Positions 8,914 to 17,786 of a stretch of 64,000 nucleotides of DNA are shown here, piece by piece; the stretch's first letter is position 1; each line of letters opens with the position of its first letter. The stretch spans positions 1 through 64,000 of the forward strand of contig NZ_BDCF01000043.1 of assembly GCF_001613365.1 (NCBI RefSeq). Direction: 5' to 3'. Origin of the DNA: Nocardia xishanensis NBRC 101358. GTDB taxonomy: Bacteria > Actinomycetota > Actinomycetes > Mycobacteriales > Mycobacteriaceae. A program made the translations under genes and the position numbers. Below the pieces are notes generated by a model. That model saw only the letters and a list, made by a program, of their open reading frames with translations. It was not told the origin of the DNA and did no database searches.

Positions 8914-10194
8914 GTGACCAAGACCAGCAGCTTCTCCGCCCCGAGGGGGGTACCGGATTACGTGCCGCCCGGCTCCGCCGAGTTCGTCGCCGTGCGCGAC
9001 GGCCTCGTCCATGCGGCCCGACTGGCCGGGTACGGGCACATCGAGCTGCCGGTGTTCGAGCAGACCGCGCTGTTCGCGCGCGGTGTCGGCGAGTCCACCG
9101 ACGTGGTCAGCAAGGAGATGTGGACCTTCGCCGATCGCAAGGGCGAGAGCTTCACCTTGCGCCCGGAGGGCACGGCCGGCGTGATGCGCGCCGTCATCGA
9201 GCACGGCCTGGACAAGAGCAGCCAGCTGCCGCTGAAGCTGTGCTACGCGGGGCCGTTCTTCCGCTACGAGCGTCCGCAAGCCGGTCGCTACCGGCAGTTG
9301 CAGCAGGTCGGCGTCGAGGCAATCGGCGTGGACGATCCGGCGCTGGACGCCGAGGTCATCGCGATCGCCGACGCGGGCTACCGCAGTCTCGGCCTCGACG
9401 GTTTCCGGCTGGAGATCACCTCGCTCGGCGACGAGACCTGCCGTCCGCAGTATCGGGAGCTGTTGCAGGACTTCCTGCTCGGCCTGCCGCTGGACGAGGA
9501 GACCAAGCGCAGGGCGCAAATCAACCCGCTGCGCGTGCTCGACGACAAGCGGCCCGAGGTGCGCGAGCTGACCGCCGACGCCCCGCTGATGATCGACCAC
9601 CTCTCCGAGTCCGCCAAGACGCACTTCGAGCAGGTGCTCGGACACCTCGACGCGCTCGGGGTGCCGTACGTGCTGAACCCGCGGATGGTGCGCGGTCTGG
9701 ACTACTACACCAAGACCACCTTCGAGTTCGTGCACGACCAGCTGGGCGCGCAGTCCGGCATCGGCGGCGGCGGGCGCTACGACGGCCTGATGGCCGAGCT
9801 CGGCGGTCAGCCGCTTTCCGGTATCGGGTTCGGTCTCGGCGTCGACCGCACCGTGCTCGCGCTGGAGGCCGAGGGCAAGACGGCCGCCGTGCCGTCCCGC
9901 TGCGATGTGTTCGGTGTGCCGCTGGGCGATGCGGCCAAGCAGCGCCTCGTGGTGCTCGCGGCGCAGCTGCGCGGTGCGGGCATCCGCGTCGACCTGGCCT
10001 ACGGCGGGCGCGGCGTGAAGGGCGCTATGAAGGCGGCCGACCGCTCGGGCGCGAAGTTCACCGTGGTGCTCGGCGACCGCGACCTGGCCGAGAACAGCAT
10101 CGCGGTGAAGGACATGGCGACCGGCGAGCAGCGGCACGTGCCGCTCAGCGAGATCGTCGGCGTCCTGCGCGAGGCGCTGATCGCCGGGCGCTGA
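8914..10194 (+). CDS. hisS: Histidyl-tRNA synthetase
   Basis: A 426-residue class II synthetase that charges tRNA-His in the cytoplasm. Motif blocks are clear: RYERPQAGRYRQLQQVGVEA (motif 2), LDYYTKTTFEF and GGGGRYDGL (histidine binding), and GIGFGLGVDRTVLAL (motif 3), followed by an anticodon-binding domain. The start is taken at GTG 8914, giving the expected N-terminus (TKTSSFSAPRGVPDY); the open frame extends further upstream without support. No clear Shine-Dalgarno is visible. The start lies 139 bases from the divergent ppiB start, so the two share a promoter region. Confidence 0.95.
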   Translation: MTKTSSFSAPRGVPDYVPPGSAEFVAVRDGLVHAARLAGYGHIELPVFEQTALFARGVGESTDVVSKEMWTFADRKGESFTLRPEGTAGVMRAVIEHGLDKSSQLPLKLCYAGPFFRYERPQAGRYRQLQQVGVEAIGVDDPALDAEVIAIADAGYRSLGLDGFRLEITSLGDETCRPQYRELLQDFLLGLPLDEETKRRAQINPLRVLDDKRPEVRELTADAPLMIDHLSESAKTHFEQVLGHLDALGVPYVLNPRMVRGLDYYTKTTFEFVHDQLGAQSGIGGGGRYDGLMAELGGQPLSGIGFGLGVDRTVLALEAEGKTAAVPSRCDVFGVPLGDAAKQRLVVLAAQLRGAGIRVDLAYGGRGVKGAMKAADRSGAKFTVVLGDRDLAENSIAVKDMATGEQRHVPLSEIVGVLREALIAGR

Positions 10195-10203
10195 CCGACC
10201 GGC

Positions 10204-10240
10204 GGGCGGGGCGCGAGGACGAAAGTCCGGTGCTCCGCCC
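10204..10240 (+). terminator. Terminator hairpin of hisS
   Basis: Outer arms GGGCGGGGC (10204-10212) and GCTCCGCCC (10232-10240) enclose an inner GGAC-GAAA-GTCC hairpin with a GNRA tetraloop, ten bases after the hisS stop. Confidence 0.65.
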
Positions 10241-10318
10241 GGCATCGCGCCCCGCGTGGTCGCGCGCGGTACCGTGACTGCGCACCGCCGCTGCGGTGAG
10301 CCTGCGGAGAGGTGGAGA

Positions 10319-10966
10319 GTGGACGCGAATCCCGATCAGCCCGAACCTGTTCCGCCGGTCGGACTCGATCTCGTCGCCCCCGAGATGTACGCGCCGATGC
10401 TGCGGCGGCTGGCGGTGGCGGCGGCCGGTGTGGGGATCGGCGCGGCGCTGCTGGCGGCGACCGTCGTCGATTGGCCGATCGCCGTCGCCGTCGGCCTCGT
10501 CGTCGGGCTGCCCACCGTCGGCTACGCCTTGGCGCTGCGCCGCCGCCGCATGTGGGTGACGGGCACCACGGTCCACGCCCGTCGGGTCTTCGGCGAGCGC
10601 AAGCTCGAGCTCTCGGCGGCCACCGGCGTGGAGATCCTGGTCTTCCCGGCGCGGCTGAGCCGCATCGCGTTGCGCGTCACCGCCGGGCCGGACGTCCAGC
10701 TGATCCCGCTCGCCATGTACACCGACGCGGGCAGCGGACGGGAACTGCACCTGCTCGGGCTGCGCAAGCTCGCCGACGCCCTCGCGGCGAGCCACCTGGC
10801 CGCCGCGGTCGCGGTCTCGGCGCTCCTGGTGCACCAGCTCCGCGCGGAAGCCCGCGACGCGGGCCTGGAGGAGCGCCCCCTCTACCGCGCGGTCCAGCTG
10901 GCCCGCGCAAAGGACTACGTGTCTCCCGTCGTCCTCAGCGACCGCGAAGTCGCCGAACTCGGCTGA
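10319..10966 (+). CDS. Conserved membrane protein with PH-like domain
   Basis: A 215-residue protein starting at GTG 10319 (AGAGGTGGAG just upstream). After a Pro-rich N-terminus there are two closely spaced membrane segments (about residues 33-75), then a basic turn (RRRRMW) and a beta-rich domain (about 76-145) resembling bacterial PH-like domains of small actinobacterial membrane proteins. The C-terminus is helical. No enzyme motif is visible and the role is unknown. It stands alone between hisS and malate dehydrogenase. Confidence 0.6.
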   Translation: MDANPDQPEPVPPVGLDLVAPEMYAPMLRRLAVAAAGVGIGAALLAATVVDWPIAVAVGLVVGLPTVGYALALRRRRMWVTGTTVHARRVFGERKLELSAATGVEILVFPARLSRIALRVTAGPDVQLIPLAMYTDAGSGRELHLLGLRKLADALAASHLAAAVAVSALLVHQLRAEARDAGLEERPLYRAVQLARAKDYVSPVVLSDREVAELG

Positions 10967-11120
10967 TCCCACACCTCCCGTACACGCGCCACACTGGCAC
11001 CCGTCTGTCGGTCGTGCATGCGCCGTGTAGGGACGTGAGGCGTTGCTCACGGGTGGGTTCTGGCCACCGTGAGGCTGAGTAGGGTTGGGCCTGAGTGTCC
11101 GTCCAACGCAAGGAGTTCCC

Positions 11121-12128
11121 GTGAGCACCGCCGCTCGGAACGCGCCCGTGACCGTTGCCGTGACCGGTGGAGCCGGGCAGATCGCCTACGGCCTGCTGTT
11201 CCGCATCGCCTCCGGCGCGATGCTCGGACCGGAGACGCCGGTGCGGTTGCGACTGCTCGAGATTCCCGCCGCGGTCGCCTCCCTGGAGGGTGTGGCTATG
11301 GAGCTCGAGGACGGCGCGTTCCCGCTGCTGGAATCCATCGACATCAGCGACGATCCGTGGGTCGGTTTCGACGGCGCCAACGTCGCGCTGCTGGTCGGCG
11401 CGCGCCCGCGCACGGCGGGCATGGAGCGGTCCGATCTGCTCGCCGCCAACGGACCGATCTTCACCGAGCAAGGCCAGGCCATCAACGCCAGCGCGGCCGA
11501 CGACGTGAAGGTGCTCGTGGTGGGCAACCCCGCCAACACCAACGCCTACATCGCCATGAGCAACGCCCCCGACGTGCCCGCCGAGCGCTTCACCGCGATG
11601 ACCCGCCTCGACCACAACCGGGCCATCGCCCAGCTGGCCAAGAAGACCGGCGCGCCTGCCGCCGACATCGCCCGCGTCACGATCTGGGGCAACCACTCCG
11701 CCACCCAGTACCCCGACATCACGCACGCCACCATCGCGGGCCGCCCCGCCCTCGACCTCGTCGACGACGCGTGGCTGCGCGAGGACTTCGTCCCCACCGT
11801 GCAGCAGCGCGGCACCGCGATCATCCGGGCCCGCGGCGCGTCCTCGGCCGCCAGTGCGGCCAGCGCCGCCATCGACCACATTCACGACTGGGTGCTCGGC
11901 ACCCCGGCGGGCGACTGGACGTCCATGGCGGTCCCGTCCGACGGCTCCTACGGCGTCCCCGAAGGGCTGATCAGCTCGTTCCCGGTCACCTGCGCCGACG
12001 GCGCATACACCGTCGTCCCCGACCTCGCCCTGGACGACTTCTCCCGAGCCCGCGTCACCGCGAGCGTCACCGAACTCGACCAGGAACGCGACGCCGTCAT
12101 CGACCTCGGCTTCGCCAAGCGCGCCTGA
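11121..12128 (+). CDS. mdh: Malate dehydrogenase
   Basis: A 335-residue NAD-dependent malate dehydrogenase of the LDH/MDH superfamily, converting malate to oxaloacetate in the TCA cycle. It shows the nucleotide-binding loop TGGAGQIAYG near the N-terminus, VLLVGARPRTAGMERSDLL (substrate arginine loop), VVGNPANTNA, RLDHNRA, and the catalytic WGNHSATQYPD. The start is GTG 11121 with AAGGAG shortly upstream, giving the length usual for actinobacterial Mdh; an upstream ATG in frame lacks support. Confidence 0.95.
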   Translation: MSTAARNAPVTVAVTGGAGQIAYGLLFRIASGAMLGPETPVRLRLLEIPAAVASLEGVAMELEDGAFPLLESIDISDDPWVGFDGANVALLVGARPRTAGMERSDLLAANGPIFTEQGQAINASAADDVKVLVVGNPANTNAYIAMSNAPDVPAERFTAMTRLDHNRAIAQLAKKTGAPAADIARVTIWGNHSATQYPDITHATIAGRPALDLVDDAWLREDFVPTVQQRGTAIIRARGASSAASAASAAIDHIHDWVLGTPAGDWTSMAVPSDGSYGVPEGLISSFPVTCADGAYTVVPDLALDDFSRARVTASVTELDQERDAVIDLGFAKRA

Positions 12129-12170
12129 CCACCCCGGTCACCGCGCCCGCGCCGCGCCGACCGCCCCAGT

Positions 12171-12245
12171 GCCTCGCAGACCCATCGCACGCCTCGCAGG
12201 GGACACACGCGCTGCGAGGGGTGCGGAGGCGCTGCGAGGTCAGCC
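12171..12245. repeat. 20-bp-phased dyad repeat element, copy A
   Basis: Four 8-base modules are spaced exactly 20 bases apart: CCTCGCAG at 12172 and 12192, then the inverted form CTGCGAGG at 12212 and 12232. The element ends in GAGGTCAGCC. A second copy lies at 13456-13530, matching at about 62 of 75 positions by eye. The pair flanks the FIST gene. This copy lies between the convergent mdh and FIST genes. Confidence 0.85.
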
Positions 12246-12270
12246 AGGAGGGGGACCCGGATGTCGACGG

Positions 12271-13422
12271 TTATTCGCCGAAGAGTGCCAGGGACGCGGT
12301 GAATCCGTGCAGCGCGTTGCGGCCCGCGATGGGGCCGATCTCGCCCGCGGCGAAGAAGCCCGCGAGCGGAATGTCGCCGAGCACGTCCTCGATGGTGGTG
12401 GTGTCGTGATCCGCGACCCCGAACATGCGCGTACCGCGTCCGTTGCAGGTGAACAGCAGGGCCCCTGCTGGGCGGCCGTGCAGCGCCGATCGCGCCTTCG
12501 CGACGGCCGCGCGCAGATCCCGGTCGGCCCCGACCGCGTCACGGACCTGGAACTGCACGGTCGTGCCGATCTCGACTTCCTCGCCGATTTCGATCGCGCC
12601 ACTCGCCGGATCGGCGCCGAGCAGCCCGCGGATCAGGAAATCGCCCTGCTCGGGGGTGTCTAGGTGTTCGTCGACCACGATGCCGATCTGCACACCCTGC
12701 GCCACCAACTCCTGCTGATCGGGCGGGAGCACGTCGAAGATCTCGCGCAACCGCTCGATCGGTGACCGGCCGCCGAGCCGGGTGATCAAGGCGCCACGCC
12801 CCTCGGTGACGATGTACGGCTGTCCGATCGGGCGGCACCCCTGTGACACGACCGGCACACTGCGCAGTCCGGGAAGACGCACGCCGACCGCGCCGGCGAC
12901 TACGACCTCCTCGTCGCAGAAAAGCCTGCTCTCGCCGGGCCCGGGGCCGCCGCTCGCCAGCCCGCCCATCACCATGGTGCCGGGCTTGTCGGTGTTCAGG
13001 TGCTCGAGCAGCGCTTCCGTCGGGAACGTGAAAGGGTCGGACAGCAACAGGTGGAAGTCGTGCGACGCTCGGTCGAAACGGTGGCCGGCGAGCAGCCCTC
13101 CGGCGGCCGTGCGGACGAAATCCAATCGGAACGTCTCCGCGCGCGGACCGGCGGCCAGCCACACTGCGACCGCGGACTGGTCCTCCAGCTCGCGCCGCCC
13201 GGCCAGGACCCCGCGTGCCACGCATCCGATGAGCGCGGGCACCCGGACCGCCTGATGGACACCCTCGAGCACGGCCGACGCCGCGTTCGCGTGCCCTCGC
13301 GACGCGAGGAGCACCGCGAGCGAGGGAGACGCACCCGCCAGTTGGTCGCGCGCACGCGTGGCCGCTTCCACGCCGGCGTGCCGCGAGTCAGGCGCGGTGG
13401 AGAGTCCGACCGCGATCTGCAC
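12271..13422 (-). CDS. FIST domain sensory protein
   Basis: A 383-residue soluble protein matching the FIST N plus FIST C architecture (F-box and intracellular signal transduction; proposed small-ligand sensing). The N-terminal half (about 1-200) includes VGLSTAPDSRHAGVEAA and the conserved MVMGGLASGG segment. The C-terminal half (about 215-375) includes RGLLGADPASGAI and GALLFTCNGRGTRMFG, followed by PLAGFFAAGEIGPIAGRN, typical of the family. FIST proteins are often found near chemoreceptors or signalling enzymes, but no such partner is adjacent here. ATG 13422 is the start. Its upstream region is occupied by copy B of the phased repeat, which could be an operator. Confidence 0.8.
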   Translation of the reverse strand: MQIAVGLSTAPDSRHAGVEAATRARDQLAGASPSLAVLLASRGHANAASAVLEGVHQAVRVPALIGCVARGVLAGRRELEDQSAVAVWLAAGPRAETFRLDFVRTAAGGLLAGHRFDRASHDFHLLLSDPFTFPTEALLEHLNTDKPGTMVMGGLASGGPGPGESRLFCDEEVVVAGAVGVRLPGLRSVPVVSQGCRPIGQPYIVTEGRGALITRLGGRSPIERLREIFDVLPPDQQELVAQGVQIGIVVDEHLDTPEQGDFLIRGLLGADPASGAIEIGEEVEIGTTVQFQVRDAVGADRDLRAAVAKARSALHGRPAGALLFTCNGRGTRMFGVADHDTTTIEDVLGDIPLAGFFAAGEIGPIAGRNALHGFTASLALFGE

Positions 13423-13455
13423 ATATCCATCGTAGGGCGCGCTGATCGCGCGAAC

Positions 13456-13530
13456 ACCTCACAGAACGACCGCACGCCTCGCAGGCGATACAGCCGCTGC
13501 GAGGCGTGGGGCGGCGATGCGAGGTCAGCC
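13456..13530. repeat. 20-bp-phased dyad repeat element, copy B
   Basis: The modules are CCTCACAG (13457), CCTCGCAG (13477), CTGCGAGG (13497) and ATGCGAGG (13517), again at exact 20-base steps. The last bases (GAGGTCAGCC) include the stop codon of korB. The element covers about -35 to -102 relative to the FIST start codon. Confidence 0.85.
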
Positions 13531-14604
13531 GACGGTCCAGGTTTCCGGGCCGGTGAGGAGGGTTTGCAGGGAGTCGGGGGTGAGGGGATCACGGTCCGCG
13601 GCGGCGCGGTTCTGGGCGCGGACGCCGTCGTCGTAGGTGGGGCGGGTGACGCTGCGGAAGATGCCGGTGACCACGTGGCCCAGGTCCTGGTCGGACAGGC
13701 GGGAGAGCGCGTAGGCGTATTCCGGGTCGTCGGAGTAGGCGTCGTGGACGACGATGTCCGACTCGGCGACCTCGGCGGTGTGGGCCACCCGCAGCCCGAA
13801 TCCGCTTTGCACGACGGCGTATTCGCCGTCGGCGCCGAAGCGCAGCGGCTGTCCGTGGTGCAGCGGGACGAGCCGAGACTCGGCGTCGCCGCGGCGGAGC
13901 ACGTCGAAAGAGCCGTCGTTGAAGATCGGGCAGTCCTGCAGGATCTCGACGAAGGACGTCCCGCGGTGTTCGGCGGCGGCGCGCAGCACCTCGGTGAGAC
14001 CGGCGCGGTCGGAGTCGATGGCGCGGGCGGCGAAGGTGGCCTCGGCGCCCAGCGCGAGCGAGAGCGTGTTGAACGGGTGGTCGACCGAGCCCATGGGGGT
14101 GGATTTGGTGATCTTGCCCTGCTCCGAGGTCGGCGAGTACTGGCCCTTGGTCAGCCCGTAGATGCGGTTGTTGAACAGCAGGATGGTCATGTTCACGTTG
14201 CGGCGCAACGCGTGGATCAGGTGGTTGCCGCCGATGGAGAGGGCGTCGCCGTCGCCGGTGACCACCCAGACCGACAAATCGGGACGCGTCACCGCAAGTC
14301 CGGTGGCGATGGCGGGCGCGCGGCCGTGGATGGAATGGATGCCGTAGGCCTCCAGGTAGTACGGGAACCGGCTCGAGCAGCCGATCCCGGACACGAACAT
14401 CAGGTTCTCCCTGCGCAATCCGAGTTCGGCGAGGAACCCGCGCACGGTCGCCAGGATGACGTAGTCGCCGCAGCCGGGGCACCAGCGCACCTCCTGGTCG
14501 GAGGTGAAGTCCTTGACCTTCTGCGGTCCCTCCGCGGCGGGCACCCCTGATACACCGGTGAGCCCGAGATCCGTTCCGACGAGCGAGGTTTCGACGATGG
14601 TCAT
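13525..14604 (-). CDS. korB: 2-oxoacid:ferredoxin oxidoreductase, beta subunit
   Basis: A 359-residue thiamine-diphosphate subunit of a 2-oxoglutarate/2-oxoacid:ferredoxin oxidoreductase. It shows RWCPGCGDYVIL and GIGCSSRFPYY (cluster and TPP environment) and the TPP-binding run from GDGDALSIGGNH to LLFNNRIYGLTKGQY. Together with KorA it makes acyl-CoA and reduced ferredoxin from a 2-oxoacid and CoA, supplying TCA flux without the classical dehydrogenase. Size and order match M. tuberculosis KorB/KorA. ATG 14604 overlaps the TGA of korA (ATGA), so the subunits are translationally coupled. The stop codon falls inside the phased repeat. Confidence 0.95.
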   Translation of the reverse strand: MTIVETSLVGTDLGLTGVSGVPAAEGPQKVKDFTSDQEVRWCPGCGDYVILATVRGFLAELGLRRENLMFVSGIGCSSRFPYYLEAYGIHSIHGRAPAIATGLAVTRPDLSVWVVTGDGDALSIGGNHLIHALRRNVNMTILLFNNRIYGLTKGQYSPTSEQGKITKSTPMGSVDHPFNTLSLALGAEATFAARAIDSDRAGLTEVLRAAAEHRGTSFVEILQDCPIFNDGSFDVLRRGDAESRLVPLHHGQPLRFGADGEYAVVQSGFGLRVAHTAEVAESDIVVHDAYSDDPEYAYALSRLSDQDLGHVVTGIFRSVTRPTYDDGVRAQNRAAADRDPLTPDSLQTLLTGPETWTVG

Positions 14605-16565
14605 CGGTTTCCCCCGATCCGGTCGGCCGCGGCCGGGCGCCGTGTGTGCTGTGTTCGATAGGTGGCCCGCGCGCGGGCGGCGAATGTCTTGTCCTGCTCC
14701 ATGTCCTCCAGGGAGCCGTCCAGCGCGGCGTCGATGACGCCGACGAGTTCCTGCGCCGAGAAGGCGGTGCCCGCGATCTTCGTCCACGGCCGCACGTCCA
14801 CCAGGTATTTCGCGCGCAGCAGCATGGCCAGCTGACCGCCGTTCATCTCCGGGGCGACCACGGTCCGATAGCGGCGCAGCACCGCACCGAGGTTGGGCGG
14901 CAACGGATTCAGGTGCCGCAGGTGCGCCTGGGCGACGGGGACGCCACGGCGTCGGGCGCGGCGGCAAGCCTCGCCGATCGGCCCGAAGGAGCTGCCCCAG
15001 CCGATCAGCAGCAGCTCGGCGCGTCCGTCGGGGTCGTCGACCTCGAGCCGGGGGACGGCGATGCCGTCGATCTTGGCCTGCCGCAGCCGGACCATCAGCT
15101 CGTGATTGGCGGGGTCGTAGGAGATGTTGCCGCTTCCGTCGGCTTTCTCCAAACCGCCGATCCGGTGCGCGCGGCCTTTGGTGCCCGGCACCGCCAACGG
15201 GCGGGCCAGCGTCTCCGGATCGCGGGCGTAGGGCTGGAATCCGGCCTCGTCCTCGGCGTCCGGCTCGAAGGCGGGGTCGATGGGCGCCAGCTCGGCGACG
15301 TCCGGAATCGCCCACGGCTCAGAGCCGTTCGCGATCGCGCCGTCGGAGAGCAGCAGCACCGGTGTGCGATAGGTGAGTGCCATCCTTGCCGCCTCCACGG
15401 CGGTGGCGAAGCAGTCGGCGGGGGAGCGGGGCGCGAGCACCGCCACCGGGGATTCGCCGTTGCGGCCGTGCAGCGCCTGCAGCAGATCCGCCTGCTCTGT
15501 CTTGGTCGGCAGCCCCGTGGACGGGCCGCCGCGCTGCACATCGACGATCACCAGCGGTAGCTCGGTCATCACCGCCAACCCGATCGTCTCGCTCTTCAGC
15601 GCGAGCCCCGGCCCCGAGGTGCTGGTCACGCCGAGCGCGCCGCCCAGCGAGGCGCCGAGCGCCGCGCCGATGCCGGCGATCTCGTCCTCTGCCTGGAAGG
15701 TGGTGACGCCGAAGTGCTTGTGCTTGCTCAGCTCGTGCAGGATGTCGGAGGCGGGGGTGATCGGGTAGGTGCCGAGGAAGACCGGCAGCCCGGCCAGCTG
15801 CCCCGCCGTGACCAGCCCGTAGGCCAGCGCGGTGTTGCCGGTGATCTGGCGGTAGGTGCCCGGCGCCAGCGTGGCGGGCGCGATCTCGTAGGTGGTGGCG
15901 AAGGCCTCGGTGGTCTCGCCGTAGTTCCAGCCCGCGCGGAAGGCCAGCACGTTGGCCTCGGCGATGTCCGGTTTGCCGGCGAACTTCTCGCGCAGGAAGC
16001 GTTCGGTGCCGCCGATCGGCCTGCCGTACATCCAGGACAGCAGACCCAGCGCGAACATGTTCTTCGCGCGCTGGCCGTCCTTCTTGCCGACCGCGGCGGG
16101 TTCGGTGGCCGCCAGCGTCAGCGAGGTCATCGGCACCTCGTGCACCACGAAATCGGTGAGCGAGCCGTCCTGCAGCGGATCGGTGGCGTAACCGACCTTG
16201 GCCAGGGCGCGCTTGGTGAACTCGTCGGTGTTCACGATGACGGTGGCCCCGCGCGGGAGATCCTCGATGTTCGCCTTCAGCGCTGCCGGATTCATCGCCA
16301 CCAGCACGTCGGGCTGGTCGCCCGCGGTGAGGATGTCGTAGTCGGCGATCTGGATCTGGAAGGACGAGACGCCGGGGAGGGTGCCCTGCGGCGCGCGGAT
16401 CTCGGCGGGAAAATTGGGCTGGGTGGCCAGATCGTTGCCGAACGCGGCCGCTTCGTGGGTGAAGCGGTCGCCGGTCAGCTGCATTCCGTCGCCGGAGTCC
16501 CCGGCGAACCGAATGACGACCTTTTCCAGTTTGGCTGTGCCGACATCGTTTTGGTGCGAAACCAT
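14601..16565 (-). CDS. korA: 2-oxoacid:ferredoxin oxidoreductase, gamma-alpha fusion subunit
   Basis: A 654-residue subunit. The gamma domain is N-terminal (about residues 12-200; IRFAGDSGDGMQLTGDRF, PNFPAEIRAPQG, VAMNPAAL), followed by the alpha domain (about 225-600; GNTALAYGLV, FLGTYPITPASDILHEL, QAEDEIAGIGAALGAS, STSGPGLALKSE). This gamma-alpha fusion is the form known for actinobacterial KorA. The protein binds CoA and the 2-oxoacid and pairs with KorB. The start ATG 16565 gives the family's usual N-terminus and length. It is the first gene of the korAB pair. Confidence 0.95.
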   Translation of the reverse strand: MVSHQNDVGTAKLEKVVIRFAGDSGDGMQLTGDRFTHEAAAFGNDLATQPNFPAEIRAPQGTLPGVSSFQIQIADYDILTAGDQPDVLVAMNPAALKANIEDLPRGATVIVNTDEFTKRALAKVGYATDPLQDGSLTDFVVHEVPMTSLTLAATEPAAVGKKDGQRAKNMFALGLLSWMYGRPIGGTERFLREKFAGKPDIAEANVLAFRAGWNYGETTEAFATTYEIAPATLAPGTYRQITGNTALAYGLVTAGQLAGLPVFLGTYPITPASDILHELSKHKHFGVTTFQAEDEIAGIGAALGASLGGALGVTSTSGPGLALKSETIGLAVMTELPLVIVDVQRGGPSTGLPTKTEQADLLQALHGRNGESPVAVLAPRSPADCFATAVEAARMALTYRTPVLLLSDGAIANGSEPWAIPDVAELAPIDPAFEPDAEDEAGFQPYARDPETLARPLAVPGTKGRAHRIGGLEKADGSGNISYDPANHELMVRLRQAKIDGIAVPRLEVDDPDGRAELLLIGWGSSFGPIGEACRRARRRGVPVAQAHLRHLNPLPPNLGAVLRRYRTVVAPEMNGGQLAMLLRAKYLVDVRPWTKIAGTAFSAQELVGVIDAALDGSLEDMEQDKTFAARARATYRTQHTRRPAAADRIGGNR

Positions 16566-16690
16566 CTGCCTGCTTCACTTCCTCGTCGAGTGAGAGGTGC
16601 CAGTGGCCAACCTACTCCGCCGGGACCGGGTATCGCCGCTGAAGCGCGCAGTCCGCTCGGGATTCGTTTTCCGAGGTCGGGAGCGCTCGG

Positions 16691-17755
16691 TCAGGCGAAC
16701 AGCGCGAGCTGGGTGTCCACGGCATCCCCCGGCTCCGCGGTCCGCGCCGGTGCGGCGGTGGCCCCGCCGTCCCTGGTCAGCCCGTGCCGCCCGAGCAGCG
16801 GCGCGACCCGCTCGCGCAGCCAGGTCGCGTACTCGGGAGTGACGTAGGCGCCGCGGCCGTACAGCTGGCGGTATCGGCGCAGCAGGGCCGGGTGCGTCTC
16901 GGCCAGCCATCCGAGGAACCAGCCGCGGGTGCTGCCGCGCAGGTGCATCGGGAAGGCGACGGCCGAGGTCGCGCCCGCCGCAGCGATCGCGCCGAACAAT
17001 TCGTCGAGGTGCGCGCGGCCGTCGGTCAGGTAGGGGATCACCGGCGCCACCATCACGTGCACCGCGAAGCCCGCGTCGGTCAGCGCGCGGACCATGTCGA
17101 GCCGGGCGCGCGGCGACGGCGTCCCGGATTCCAGGCCGCCGTGCAGCTCCTGGTCCAGGATGGCGATGGAGACGGCCACGCTCACCGGCACCTCGCGGGC
17201 GGCCAGCGTCAGCAGCGGCAGGTCCCGGCGCAGCAGGGTGCCCTTGGTGAGGATGGAGAACGGCGTGCCGGAATCGGTCAGCGCGCGAATGATGCCCGGC
17301 ATCAACCGGTATCGGCCCTCGGCGCGCTGGTAGGGGTCGGTGTTGGTGCCGAGCGCCACCGGATCCCGCTGCCAGGACCGCCTGCCGAGTTCCTTGCGCA
17401 GCACCGCGGCGATATTGGTCTTCACCACGATCTGCGCGTCGAAATCGCGGCCAGCGTCCAGGTCCAGATATTCGTGGGTCGGGCGGGCGAAGCAGTATCG
17501 GCAGGCGTGCGAGCAACCCCGCATCGGGTTGATCGTCCACTGGAAGGGCAAGGTGGAACTGGGCTTACCCACCCCGCCGGCTCCGCCGGCTGCCGTCCCC
17601 GGTGTGGGCATCTTGTTCAGCGCGCTCTTGCAGAGCACTTCGTGGAACGTGATGCCCTCGAATTCCGGGGTCTGTACGGTGCGGACGAACCCCGCCCGGC
17701 TCAGGCCGGGCAGTGCGCCGTCGTCGGCGTCCAGGGTCTGGTTCTGCCACCGCAC
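16691..17755 (-). CDS. Rv2578c-family radical SAM protein
   Basis: A 354-residue radical SAM protein of the family typified by M. tuberculosis Rv2578c, distantly related to spore photoproduct lyase-like proteins. The iron-sulfur/SAM motif is C81-SHA-C85-RY-C88 within MRGCSHACRYCFARPTHEY. Further family blocks are LGTNTDPYQRAEGRY, FSILTKGTLLRRDLP and VAPVIPYLTDG. The C-terminus ends in TQLALFA. The substrate is unknown. A LexA-type box lies nine bases before the start codon, so the gene is probably part of the SOS response; as I recall, the mycobacterial homologue is also DNA-damage induced. This suggests a repair or damage-related role. Confidence 0.85.
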   Translation of the reverse strand: MRWQNQTLDADDGALPGLSRAGFVRTVQTPEFEGITFHEVLCKSALNKMPTPGTAAGGAGGVGKPSSTLPFQWTINPMRGCSHACRYCFARPTHEYLDLDAGRDFDAQIVVKTNIAAVLRKELGRRSWQRDPVALGTNTDPYQRAEGRYRLMPGIIRALTDSGTPFSILTKGTLLRRDLPLLTLAAREVPVSVAVSIAILDQELHGGLESGTPSPRARLDMVRALTDAGFAVHVMVAPVIPYLTDGRAHLDELFGAIAAAGATSAVAFPMHLRGSTRGWFLGWLAETHPALLRRYRQLYGRGAYVTPEYATWLRERVAPLLGRHGLTRDGGATAAPARTAEPGDAVDTQLALFA

Positions 17756-17763
17756 CCATTCAG

Positions 17764-17779
17764 TCGAACATGTGTTCTA
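17764..17779. promoter_or_regulatory. LexA (SOS) box
   Basis: TCGAACATGTGTTCTA matches the mycobacterial LexA consensus TCGAAC-N4-GTTCGA at 11 of 12 defined bases. It sits directly upstream of the radical SAM gene start (17755, minus strand) and just beyond the end of the SDR gene. Confidence 0.75.
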
Positions 17780-17786
17780 GGATGTG

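Noticed and set aside
12171..13530. The two dyad elements as ends of an insertion sequence carrying the FIST gene.
   Set aside because: They are in direct orientation, the enclosed gene is not a transposase, and no target duplication was seen.
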